Assembly: GCA_916720425.1 (NCBI GenBank)
Contig: CAKARD010000042.1
Location: forward strand, 1 to 10,600
From: an uncultured Kingella sp.
GTDB taxonomy: Bacteria; Pseudomonadota; Gammaproteobacteria; Burkholderiales; Neisseriaceae
Reading direction: 5' to 3'
DNA length: 10,600 nt
Each line of letters begins with the position of its first letter. The first letter of the stretch is position 1. Positions 4,455-10,600 of this stretch are shown piece by piece. The translations under genes were made by a program, and so were the position numbers. The notes below the pieces were generated by a model that worked only from the letters and a program-made list of their open reading frames with translations, was not told the DNA's origin and made no database searches.

Positions 4455-6740
4455 ATGGGTCAATACAAGAAGTTATGGCTATCACTCATTGCGGTGTTGG
4501 TCGTAACATTTACTTTATTGGGCTATCTTGGTGTAGAAGTTTATCGCCAAGCCCCACCTTTCCCTGAACAATTCGTCTCTCAGAGCGGTCAAACTATTAT
4601 GACTAAAGAGGACATCCTCAAAGGTCAATCGGCTTGGCAAAGCACAGGGGGTATGGAATTAGGTTCCGTTTTGGGACACGGTGCCTATCAAGCACCTGAC
4701 TGGACGGCTGATTGGTTGCACCGCGAAGCCGAAGCTTGGCTAGATATTACTGCACAAGCAGATTTTGGTAAAAAATACAGCGAATTGGATAAAATCCAAC
4801 AAGAAACAACTCGCGCTAAATTAATTCAAGAATATCGCGAAAATAGTGCTATTCAGGAAGATGGTAGCGTAAAATTATCCGATACACGTGTTAAAGCCAT
4901 TGAAAGCATTGCCCCTTATTATATTAATTTATATGGCAATGATCCAGAATTAGAAAAAACACGCGAATCATTTGCAATGAAAAACAATACATTGCCTGAT
5001 GAACAAACACGCAAAAACTTGACCAATTTCTTCTTCTGGACTGCATGGACAGCTTCTGCTAATCGCCCAGGTTCTGATGCTACTTATACAAACAACTGGC
5101 CACATGAACCCTTAATCAATAACGTACCTACTACTGAAAACTACATGTGGTCATTTGCATCATTTGTGTTCTTGTTGATGGGTATTGGCTTTTTGGTATG
5201 GGGTTATCATTTCTTACGCAGCCATGATGAAAAACCACAGTATTTGGATTCTGATCCGTTAGCACGCATCACTTTAACCCCTTCGCAAAAAGCGTTATGG
5301 AAATATGCTGCTTTAACTGTGATTTTGTTTATTGTACAAATTCTGCTAGGTGGTTTAGTAGCACACTACACTATTGAAGGACATTCATTCTACGGTATTC
5401 CCATCTCTGAAATTCTGCCCTACTCTTTGGCTCGTACGTGGCACTTGCAATCTGCATTGTTCTGGATTGCTACAGGTTTCTTGACAGCAGGTTTATTTGT
5501 TGCGCCTATCATCAACGGTGGGAAAGATCCAAAATTTCAAGCTTTGGGTGTGAATTTATTGTACGTTGCTTTGTTTATCGTAGTAGCAGGTTCTTATGCA
5601 GGTAACTTCTCTACTATCGTATTACACAAATTATCAGGTGCAGCCAACTTCTGGTTTGGTCATCAAGGTTACGAATATTTGGACTTGGGTCGCTTCTGGC
5701 AATTATTATTAACCGTTGGCTTCTTGCTATGGTTATTCTTGATGTTGCGCTGTGCTATGCCTGCCTTTAAACAAGGTGGTGACAAAAACTTGTTAACCAT
5801 TTTTGTGGCTTCTATTGTGGGTGTAGGTGCATTCTATGCGCCAGGCTTGTTCTATGGTGAACATACGACTTTGGCAGTAATGGAATACTGGCGTTGGTGG
5901 GTAGTACATTTGTGGGTAGAAGGCTTCTTTGAAGTATTTGCAACCGCCGCTTTAGCGTTTGTATTCTATAATTTGGGCTTGGTAAGCTACAAATCTGCAA
6001 CGACTGCATCTTTAGTGGCTGGTAGCTTATTCTTAGTGGGTGGTGTGCCTGGTACATTCCACCACTTGTACTTTACTGGTACCACTACACCTATTATGGC
6101 TGCTGGTGCATCATTCTCTGCTTTAGAAGTTGTTCCTTTGATCTTGTTGGGTCATGAAGCCTACGAACACTGGTCTTATCAACATGCTACCACTTGGATG
6201 AAACGCTTACGTTGGCCTTTGATGTGCTTTACCGCTGTTGCTTTCTGGAACATGTTGGGTGCAGGCGTGTTTGGTTTCTTGATCAATCCACCTATTGACT
6301 TATACTACTTGCAAGGCTTGAATACAACAGCAGTTCACGCACATGCTGCATTATTTGGTGTGTATGGTTTCTTGGCATTAGGTTTTGTACTATTGGTTGG
6401 TTGCTATATTAAACCCAATTACACTTATGACAGCAAACACATGACTATTGGTTTTTGGTTGCTTAACTGTGGCTTGGCTGGCATGATTGTATCTAGCTTG
6501 TTGCCGATTGGCGTGATTCAAGCATATGCAACCATTACACATGGTTTGTGGTATGCACGCAGTGAAGAATTTATGCAACAAGGCTATTTGGAAATGTTCC
6601 GTTGGATTCGTACTATTTCTGATGTAGTCTTTATCTCTGGTGCATTGTTGTTTGCTAAAGAAGTTATCAAAATGTCTATTAGCAAAGATAGTAAAGATAC
6701 TAAAAATACAACAAACCAAACAGAAACTAAAACTGCATAA
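4455..6740 (+). CDS. norB: Quinol-dependent nitric oxide reductase (qNOR), single subunit
   Basis: It reduces two NO to N2O in the inner membrane with electrons from quinol, removing the NO made by NirK. Length is 761 aa, as expected for the quinol type, which carries its own N-terminal extension instead of a NorC cytochrome subunit. There is one N-terminal membrane segment (about 7-28), a soluble domain without CxxCH (29-228), then the heme-copper-oxidase-like bundle (about 230-735). Visible ligands match the known qNOR pattern: H330 (RTWHLQS) and H630 for the low-spin heme b, H628 for heme b3, H485, H536 and H537 for the non-heme iron FeB, with E489 in HLWVEGFFE. The hydrophilic tail after about 738 is Lys/Thr/Asn-rich. 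The start has AAGGAG 8 bases upstream. The gene is transcribed alone, between its own promoter and a terminator, divergent from nirK. Confidence 0.97.
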   Translation: MGQYKKLWLSLIAVLVVTFTLLGYLGVEVYRQAPPFPEQFVSQSGQTIMTKEDILKGQSAWQSTGGMELGSVLGHGAYQAPDWTADWLHREAEAWLDITAQADFGKKYSELDKIQQETTRAKLIQEYRENSAIQEDGSVKLSDTRVKAIESIAPYYINLYGNDPELEKTRESFAMKNNTLPDEQTRKNLTNFFFWTAWTASANRPGSDATYTNNWPHEPLINNVPTTENYMWSFASFVFLLMGIGFLVWGYHFLRSHDEKPQYLDSDPLARITLTPSQKALWKYAALTVILFIVQILLGGLVAHYTIEGHSFYGIPISEILPYSLARTWHLQSALFWIATGFLTAGLFVAPIINGGKDPKFQALGVNLLYVALFIVVAGSYAGNFSTIVLHKLSGAANFWFGHQGYEYLDLGRFWQLLLTVGFLLWLFLMLRCAMPAFKQGGDKNLLTIFVASIVGVGAFYAPGLFYGEHTTLAVMEYWRWWVVHLWVEGFFEVFATAALAFVFYNLGLVSYKSATTASLVAGSLFLVGGVPGTFHHLYFTGTTTPIMAAGASFSALEVVPLILLGHEAYEHWSYQHATTWMKRLRWPLMCFTAVAFWNMLGAGVFGFLINPPIDLYYLQGLNTTAVHAHAALFGVYGFLALGFVLLVGCYIKPNYTYDSKHMTIGFWLLNCGLAGMIVSSLLPIGVIQAYATITHGLWYARSEEFMQQGYLEMFRWIRTISDVVFISGALLFAKEVIKMSISKDSKDTKNTTNQTETKTA

Positions 6741-6751
6741 TATTTGCACAT

Positions 6752-6788
6752 AAAAACCGCTCCTGTTTTTGAAGCAGGAGCGGTTTTT
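6752..6788. terminator. Bidirectional intrinsic terminator between norB and mutM
   Basis: A perfect 14-bp stem (6752-6765 with 6775-6788) contains CCGCTCCTG/CAGGAGCGG flanked by A5 and T5, with a 9-base loop. It lies 11 bases after the norB stop and 7 bases after the mutM stop on the other strand, and the T-run exists in both directions, so it serves both converging transcripts. Confidence 0.93.
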
Positions 6789-6795
6789 AATCTGG

Positions 6796-7614
6796 TTAAT
6801 GTTGGCAATAAGAACAAAAAAATGTACCACGTTGTCCTAAAATGTTTTTTTCAATTAAACCACCACACTGTTGACAAGTTTCACCATTTTTACCATACAC
6901 TTTATATTCTTGCTGAAAATAACCACTCTTACCTTCACTATCTACAAAATCACGCAAAGTACTACCACCTGTATCAATCGCGCGTTGTAAAATCTGCTTA
7001 ATTGCAACAACCAAACGTTGGCATTCCTGAAGATTCAATGTATTAGCAGGGCGTTGAGGCAAAATGCCTGCCATAAATAAACTTTCGTTTGCATAAATAT
7101 TGCCTACACCCACAACAATCGTATTGTCCATTAATGTCAATTTAATGGCTCGATTTTTGCCTTGTAACTGTGTAAATAAATATTCAGCATTGAAATGATG
7201 GGATAAAGGTTCCACTCCTAAATGTTGCAATAAATGATGGTGTTCTGGCACACCAGCAAACCAAATTATTGCCCCAAAACGACGTGGATCATGGTAGCGT
7301 AACACCATATCATCATCAAAAATGATATCTACATGATCATGCTTGTTTGGCTCTGGAACATGATCATAAAAAATCCGCAAACTTCCAGACATACCTAAAT
7401 GAATCATTAACACACCCGTATCCACTTCCAACAACAAATATTTGGCACGCCGATGACACCGACGTATGATTTGGCCATACAAAATTTCATGAAGTTTGGG
7501 TTCAATTTGCCAACGTAATTTGCTTTGACGTACAATGGTTTGCTTGATTCTCTTGTCTTGAATATGCGGTGCAATACCACGCAAGGTGGTCTCTACTTCA
7601 GGTAATTCTGGCAT
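6796..7614 (-). CDS. mutM: Formamidopyrimidine-DNA glycosylase (Fpg/MutM)
   Basis: A bifunctional base-excision repair enzyme that removes 8-oxoguanine and formamidopyrimidines and cleaves the abasic strand. After Met removal the catalytic Pro is first (MPELPEVET, P2 and E3). Other landmarks are K58 in RRAKYLL, the HDPRRFG loop (108-114), the helix-two-turn-helix GVGNIYANESLF (169-180), TLRDFVDSEGKSGYFQ (219-234), and a C-terminal zinc finger with C247, C250, C267 and C270, with the conserved R262 between. The length of 272 aa is normal. A GAGG Shine-Dalgarno precedes the ATG. It is the last gene of dsbB-ubiG-mutM, 22 bases after ubiG, and ends at the terminator shared with norB. No odd features. 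Confidence 0.96.
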   Translation of the reverse strand: MPELPEVETTLRGIAPHIQDKRIKQTIVRQSKLRWQIEPKLHEILYGQIIRRCHRRAKYLLLEVDTGVLMIHLGMSGSLRIFYDHVPEPNKHDHVDIIFDDDMVLRYHDPRRFGAIIWFAGVPEHHHLLQHLGVEPLSHHFNAEYLFTQLQGKNRAIKLTLMDNTIVVGVGNIYANESLFMAGILPQRPANTLNLQECQRLVVAIKQILQRAIDTGGSTLRDFVDSEGKSGYFQQEYKVYGKNGETCQQCGGLIEKNILGQRGTFFCSYCQH

Positions 7615-7636
7615 AATAATCCCTCAGAATATACAA

Positions 7637-8335
7637 TTATATTAGCTGGCATGCCAAGAGATAATTGACACCCACATCATCACACAAAAAATATTGACGT
7701 GTAAGAATATTAAATGACATGCCTTTACTGTCTATAATATCCAAATTAGCTTGTCGTGCCATGCGTGCCAGTTGTGATGGGGTAATAAATTTTTGCCAAT
7801 CATGTGTCCCTTTTGGAACCAAATTTAACATATATTCTGCTCCAACAATGGCATGAAAATAAGATTTATAATTGCGATTAATCGTAGAAAAAAATACCCA
7901 ACCATGGGGCTTAACCAATTTTGCACACGCACGGACAATAGATGCAGGATCGGGAACATGTTCCAACATTTCCATGCAAGTTACAATATCAAATGTGTGT
8001 GGCATTTCATTGGCTAAATCTTCCACACTCACACAGCGATAACACAAATTGTTCACATTCATTTTTTTAGCATGGGTTTGTGCTACATTCAATGAACGCT
8101 CAGCCATATCAATTCCCATGACTTCTTTTGCACCACGTTGCGCCATGCTTTCGCTCAAAATTCCTCCACCACATCCAACATCTAACACGACTTTACCTAA
8201 TAGCGGTGCATATTCATCTATATAATTTAAACGCAAAGGATTAATATCATGTAAGGGCTTGAACTCTCCTGTTCTATCCCACCACTTAGCGGCTAATTGA
8301 CTAAATTTATCTATTTCATTTAAATCTACATTCAT
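7637..8335 (-). CDS. ubiG: Ubiquinone biosynthesis O-methyltransferase UbiG
   Basis: A SAM-dependent methyltransferase that performs both O-methylations of the ubiquinone ring (the demethylubiquinol step and the earlier polyprenyl-dihydroxybenzene step). It is 232 aa. The N-terminus (DKFSQLAAKWWD, 9-20) and INPLRLNYI (31-39) are typical of UbiG, followed by SAM motif I VLDVGCGGG (50-58), GIDMAE, the VTCMEMLEHVPDP block, FSTINRNYKSY, GTHDWQKFITPSQLA and the C-terminal VNYLLAC. An AAGGAAG Shine-Dalgarno overlapping the end of dsbB lies 7 bases before the ATG; only 3 bases separate the two genes, so translation is probably coupled. Ubiquinol made by this pathway is a plausible electron donor for NorB, but that link is metabolic rather than positional. 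Confidence 0.96.
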   Translation of the reverse strand: MNVDLNEIDKFSQLAAKWWDRTGEFKPLHDINPLRLNYIDEYAPLLGKVVLDVGCGGGILSESMAQRGAKEVMGIDMAERSLNVAQTHAKKMNVNNLCYRCVSVEDLANEMPHTFDIVTCMEMLEHVPDPASIVRACAKLVKPHGWVFFSTINRNYKSYFHAIVGAEYMLNLVPKGTHDWQKFITPSQLARMARQANLDIIDSKGMSFNILTRQYFLCDDVGVNYLLACQLI

Positions 8336-8338
8336 GAT

Positions 8339-8851
8339 TTACTTCCTTAATGTGCGAAAATACATTACCCATAATACCAATAACATAGTGATAAAAAAAC
8401 CTGCACTCCATACTGGTAAACTCACACCCAAAACACGATAAATCTCACCACAAACACCCGAACCACGAATGATGGGTTCGTATAAATCAAACAAAGGGGC
8501 GTTACGTAAACGAAATGTCCATGGTGCACCACAGTCTGGTTGCTCCATTAATGGTAAAGTTTGAATGTAGATTTGCCAGATGGCAATGATGGCACCAAAC
8601 AAGGTAGGCGCAGAAATCAATAGTGCAGCGAGCGTTTTACCCCATATCTTACGCAAAGGCAAAAACACACACACCAAAGCCACTAAAGCAATGCCAATCA
8701 AAGCCATACGTTGCTGTATGCACATGACACACGGATTCATACCCAATACATATTGAGCAAAAAAAGACGCGCTTATCCCACAACAAGCCAGTAAAAACAC
8801 TAAGTATACCGCTACACGATAAGAGAACATCATTTTACATAAACGACTCAT
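8339..8851 (-). CDS. dsbB: Disulfide bond formation protein DsbB
   Basis: An inner-membrane protein that reoxidises DsbA and passes the electrons to quinone. It is 170 aa with four hydrophobic segments (about 11-32, 48-66, 73-93, 145-164). The first periplasmic loop carries the redox pair C41-VM-C44 (NPCVMC), followed by the conserved R48 that contacts the quinone; the second loop carries C107 (PDCGAP) and C134 (SGVCGE). The spacing matches E. coli DsbB closely. A GGGAG Shine-Dalgarno precedes the ATG. It is the first gene of a minus-strand operon with ubiG and mutM and is divergent from queC. The cytochrome domain of NirK and the four-cysteine 180-aa protein of this window are exported, thiol-containing proteins, so DsbB may serve them, but it is a general factor. 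Confidence 0.95.
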   Translation of the reverse strand: MSRLCKMMFSYRVAVYLVFLLACCGISASFFAQYVLGMNPCVMCIQQRMALIGIALVALVCVFLPLRKIWGKTLAALLISAPTLFGAIIAIWQIYIQTLPLMEQPDCGAPWTFRLRNAPLFDLYEPIIRGSGVCGEIYRVLGVSLPVWSAGFFITMLLVLWVMYFRTLRK

Positions 8852-8880
8852 ATCACCACTCCCGAATAATCAAAGAGGCG

Positions 8881-8900
8881 ATTATAATCGCTATTATAAT
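8881..8900. promoter_or_regulatory. Divergent promoter region of dsbB and queC with two ATTATAAT copies
   Basis: ATTATAAT is its own reverse complement and occurs at 8881-8888 and 8893-8900, so TATAAT is present on both strands in both copies. The whole gap between the two divergent genes is only 66 bases, so these are the likely -10 elements. The -35 regions are poor. The pairing of copies to strands is not resolved. A plus-strand start from the second copy would leave queC a leader of only about 10 bases. Confidence 0.45.
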
Positions 8901-8917
8901 TTTACCCACAAACTTTT

Positions 8918-9574
8918 ATGATGATATCCAACCAAGCATTAGTCATTTTTTCGGGTGGGCAGGACTCTACCACCTGCCTCTTTCAAGCCATACAAGATTT
9001 TGGCGCAAAAAATGTACAAGCCATTACCTTTGCCTATGGACAACGCCATGCCATTGAATTAGAAAAAGCACAGTGGATTGCTCAAGATTTAGGTATAAAA
9101 CAAACTGTATTGGATTTATCTTTAATTCAAAATATTACACATAATGCTTTGATTGATGATACCGTATCAATAGATACATCAGGCACATTGCCCAATACTT
9201 TTGTAGAAGGTCGTAATGCGCTATTTTTACTTTATGCCGCCATTTTTGCCAAATCACAACAAATACGCACAATTTTTATTGGCGTATGTGAAACAGATTT
9301 TTCAGGTTATCCCGATTGTCGTGATGTTTTTGTTAAATCTATGAATGTTAGCCTAAATTTGGCTATGGCCTATGACTTTGATATTCGCACACCTTTAATG
9401 TATCTCACCAAAAAGCAAACGTGGGCATTGGCTGATAAATTGGGGGCATTGGATTATATTTGCCAACACACTCATACTTGCTATTTGGGCATAGCAGGCG
9501 GTTGTCATGAGTGTCCCAGCTGTGTTTTACGTGAAAATGGTTTAAAACAATATGTGGCAGAACAGCATGAATAA
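8918..9574 (+). CDS. queC: 7-cyano-7-deazaguanine synthase QueC
   Basis: It converts 7-carboxy-7-deazaguanine to preQ0 with ATP and ammonia, in the queuosine tRNA-modification pathway. It is 218 aa, near the usual size. The PP-loop ATP motif FSGGQDST is at residues 11-18, with FAYGQRHAIE (38-47), the conserved FVEGRN (95-100), CETDFSGYPDCR (124-135), and four zinc-binding cysteines C188, C196, C199 and C202 in CYLGIAGGCHECPSC. Two adjacent ATG codons (8918 and 8921) could start it, and no clear Shine-Dalgarno precedes either, in line with a very short or absent leader. The stop overlaps the start of nth by 8 bases. No other queuosine genes are in the window, and no preQ1 riboswitch was seen upstream. 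Confidence 0.96.
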   Translation: MMISNQALVIFSGGQDSTTCLFQAIQDFGAKNVQAITFAYGQRHAIELEKAQWIAQDLGIKQTVLDLSLIQNITHNALIDDTVSIDTSGTLPNTFVEGRNALFLLYAAIFAKSQQIRTIFIGVCETDFSGYPDCRDVFVKSMNVSLNLAMAYDFDIRTPLMYLTKKQTWALADKLGALDYICQHTHTCYLGIAGGCHECPSCVLRENGLKQYVAEQHE

Positions 9575-10202
9575 ACAAGATCGCTATACACTATTTGAAC
9601 GGCTATGTACCGAAAATCCCAATCCTACCACCGAACTAAATTATAATAGTACCTTTGAATTGCTTATTGCCGTGTTACTGTCTGCTCAATCTACTGACGT
9701 GGGGGTTAATAAGGTTACAGCACAATTGTTTCCGATTGCCAATACACCACAAGCTTTATTGGATCTGGGCCTAGAAAAACTGATGCAATACACGCAAAGC
9801 ATTGGTTTATATAAAACCAAATCCAAGCATATTATCCAAACCTGCCAAATCCTATTGTCACGATATCACGGACAGGTTCCCAATACGCGAACAGAATTAG
9901 AGTCATTGCCAGGAGTAGGACGAAAAACTGCTAATGTGGTACTCAATACCGCCTTTGGACAGGCAGTTATGGCAGTCGACACGCATATTTTTCGTGTTGC
10001 CAATCGCACAGGGTTAGCACGTGGTAAAACCGTGCGCGAAGTTGAAGATAAGTTAATGAAAAATATTCCTAAACCCTTTTTATTAAATGCACATCATTGG
10101 CTGATTTTACACGGACGCTACACTTGCACCGCTAAACAACCCAAATGCCAGCATTGTATTATTCACGATTTATGCGAATATCCTAACAAAACAGTGCGTT
10201 AA
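9567..10202 (+). CDS. nth: Endonuclease III (Nth), DNA glycosylase/AP lyase
   Basis: It removes oxidised pyrimidines from DNA and cleaves at the abasic site. Starting at the ATG at 9567 the protein is 211 aa, the same length as E. coli Nth, and begins MNK like it. The helix-hairpin-helix LPGVGRKTANVV (114-125) carries catalytic K120; D138 lies in AVDTHIFR. The [4Fe-4S] cluster ligands are C187, C194, C197 and C203, with the usual 6-2-5 spacing. An upstream in-frame ATG at 9552 would add five residues and overlap queC further; I reject it because the shorter form matches the family start. The ATG overlaps the queC stop, suggesting translational coupling; no strong Shine-Dalgarno is visible. 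With mutM, this puts two oxidative-damage glycosylases close to the NO-metabolism genes, probably by chance. Confidence 0.96.
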   Translation: MNKQDRYTLFERLCTENPNPTTELNYNSTFELLIAVLLSAQSTDVGVNKVTAQLFPIANTPQALLDLGLEKLMQYTQSIGLYKTKSKHIIQTCQILLSRYHGQVPNTRTELESLPGVGRKTANVVLNTAFGQAVMAVDTHIFRVANRTGLARGKTVREVEDKLMKNIPKPFLLNAHHWLILHGRYTCTAKQPKCQHCIIHDLCEYPNKTVR

Positions 10203-10230
10203 AATTTTACGCAAAACCAATATATTTTAG

Positions 10231-10236
10231 TATAAT
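10231..10236 (+). promoter_or_regulatory. Predicted -10 element of the rpsO promoter
   Basis: A perfect TATAAT lies 28 bases after the nth stop. The -35 region is weak (TTACGC at 10207-10212, spacer 18). The start point would be near 10243, giving rpsO a leader of about 93 bases. Confidence 0.5.
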
Positions 10237-10240
10237 AATC

Positions 10241-10262
10241 TGCCTATCTATGCAGATAGGCA
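10241..10262 (+). promoter_or_regulatory. Hairpin at the 5' end of the predicted rpsO leader
   Basis: TGCCTATCT (10241-10249) and AGATAGGCA (10254-10262) form a perfect 9-bp stem with a 4-base loop. No T-run follows on either strand, so it is not an intrinsic terminator. It lies at or next to the predicted 5' end of the rpsO mRNA. A second small stem, CTTG/CAAG (10299-10302 with 10309-10312), lies nearer the gene. S15 represses its own mRNA through leader structures in several bacteria, so autoregulation is possible; mRNA stabilisation is an alternative. Confidence 0.45.
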
Positions 10263-10335
10263 TTGTGGAGTTTACTTTGGGTATCCTCGCTCTATAAACT
10301 TGTCGCCGCAAGGCTTTATTTTTAGGAAATTTATT

Positions 10336-10600
10336 ATGGCATTAACCGTAGAACAAAAAGCACAAATTGTAAAAGACTTTCAACGCAAAGAAGGTGATAC
10401 TGGTTCATCAGAAGTACAAATCGCACTTTTGACTTTCCGTATTAACGACTTGTCAACACACTTTAAAGCAAACCCGAAAGACAAACACAGCCGTCGCGGT
10501 TTATTGAAAATGGTTAGCGCACGTCGTCGTTTATTAGCATATTTGCGTCGTACTGATGCAGACACCTACCGTAACGTTATCACGCGTTTAGGCTTGCGTA
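10336..10600 (+). CDS. rpsO: 30S ribosomal protein S15, cut by the right edge
   Basis: A small-subunit protein that binds 16S rRNA early in assembly. The visible 88 residues start MALTVEQKAQIVKDFQ and contain GDTGSSEVQIALLT (residues 22-35), KDKHSRRGLLKMVSARRRLLAYLR (47-70) and the final LGLR. The family is normally 89 aa, so only about one residue and the stop are missing. An AGGAA Shine-Dalgarno at 10324-10328 precedes the ATG by 7 bases. It lies 133 bases after nth behind its own predicted promoter and leader hairpin. Confidence 0.97.
   Translation, partial: MALTVEQKAQIVKDFQRKEGDTGSSEVQIALLTFRINDLSTHFKANPKDKHSRRGLLKMVSARRRLLAYLRRTDADTYRNVITRLGLR

Noticed and set aside
6390..6830. 146-aa open frame antisense to the 3' end of norB
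   Set aside because: It runs across the bidirectional terminator and the norB coding strand, lacks recognisable domains, and is explained as a shadow frame.
8852..8917. preQ1 riboswitch upstream of queC
   Set aside because: The gap is 66 bases, shared with a divergent promoter, and shows no suitable hairpin or pseudoknot pattern.
9552..10202. nth beginning at the upstream ATG at 9552
   Set aside because: The ATG at 9567 gives the exact family start (MNK) and length (211 aa); the extra five residues overlap queC and have no Shine-Dalgarno support.
10380..10565. 61-aa open frame antisense to rpsO
   Set aside because: It lies entirely within rpsO on the opposite strand and reflects the base composition of that gene.

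Overview
The window is a chromosomal segment of an AT-rich, Gram-negative beta-proteobacterium, most likely a member of the Neisseriaceae. Three things point there. The copper nitrite reductase closely follows the Neisseria AniA sequence as I know it. It is divergently paired with a single-subunit quinol nitric oxide reductase, as in Neisseria. Its 3' end carries an inverted pair of 12-mers that look like a variant Neisseriaceae DNA uptake sequence. The genus cannot be fixed from sequence alone.

Left part (1-4454, minus strand): a denitrification block. Read in its own direction it runs nirK (lipoprotein AniA with a fused C-terminal cytochrome c domain), a DUS-like hairpin, nirV (formylglycine-generating-enzyme fold without the catalytic cysteines), an unrecognised secreted 180-aa protein with four cysteines, a terminator, and the 5' part of a System II cytochrome c biogenesis gene (ccsB) that leaves the window at base 1. 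The 418-base gap between nirK and norB is dense in operator-like symmetry: an FNR box at exactly -41.5 from a predicted nirK start point, several dyads, a perfect 12-bp tandem repeat, and a long dyad over the predicted norB start point.

Middle (4455-6740, plus strand): norB, ending in a strong bidirectional terminator shared with the converging mutM operon. NirK reduces nitrite to NO outside the inner membrane, and NorB removes the NO using quinol. CcsB is part of the machinery that would attach heme to the cytochrome domain fused to NirK.

Right part (6796-10600): housekeeping genes. dsbB-ubiG-mutM form a tight minus-strand operon. queC-nth form an overlapping plus-strand pair divergent from dsbB. 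rpsO follows behind its own promoter and a 5' hairpin, and is cut by the window edge just before its end.

No mobile element, CRISPR array, tRNA or rRNA was seen, and no clearly undescribed system. The most unusual material is the regulatory architecture between nirK and norB, the DUS-like variant, the unknown periplasmic gene in the nir cluster, and the position of ccsB.
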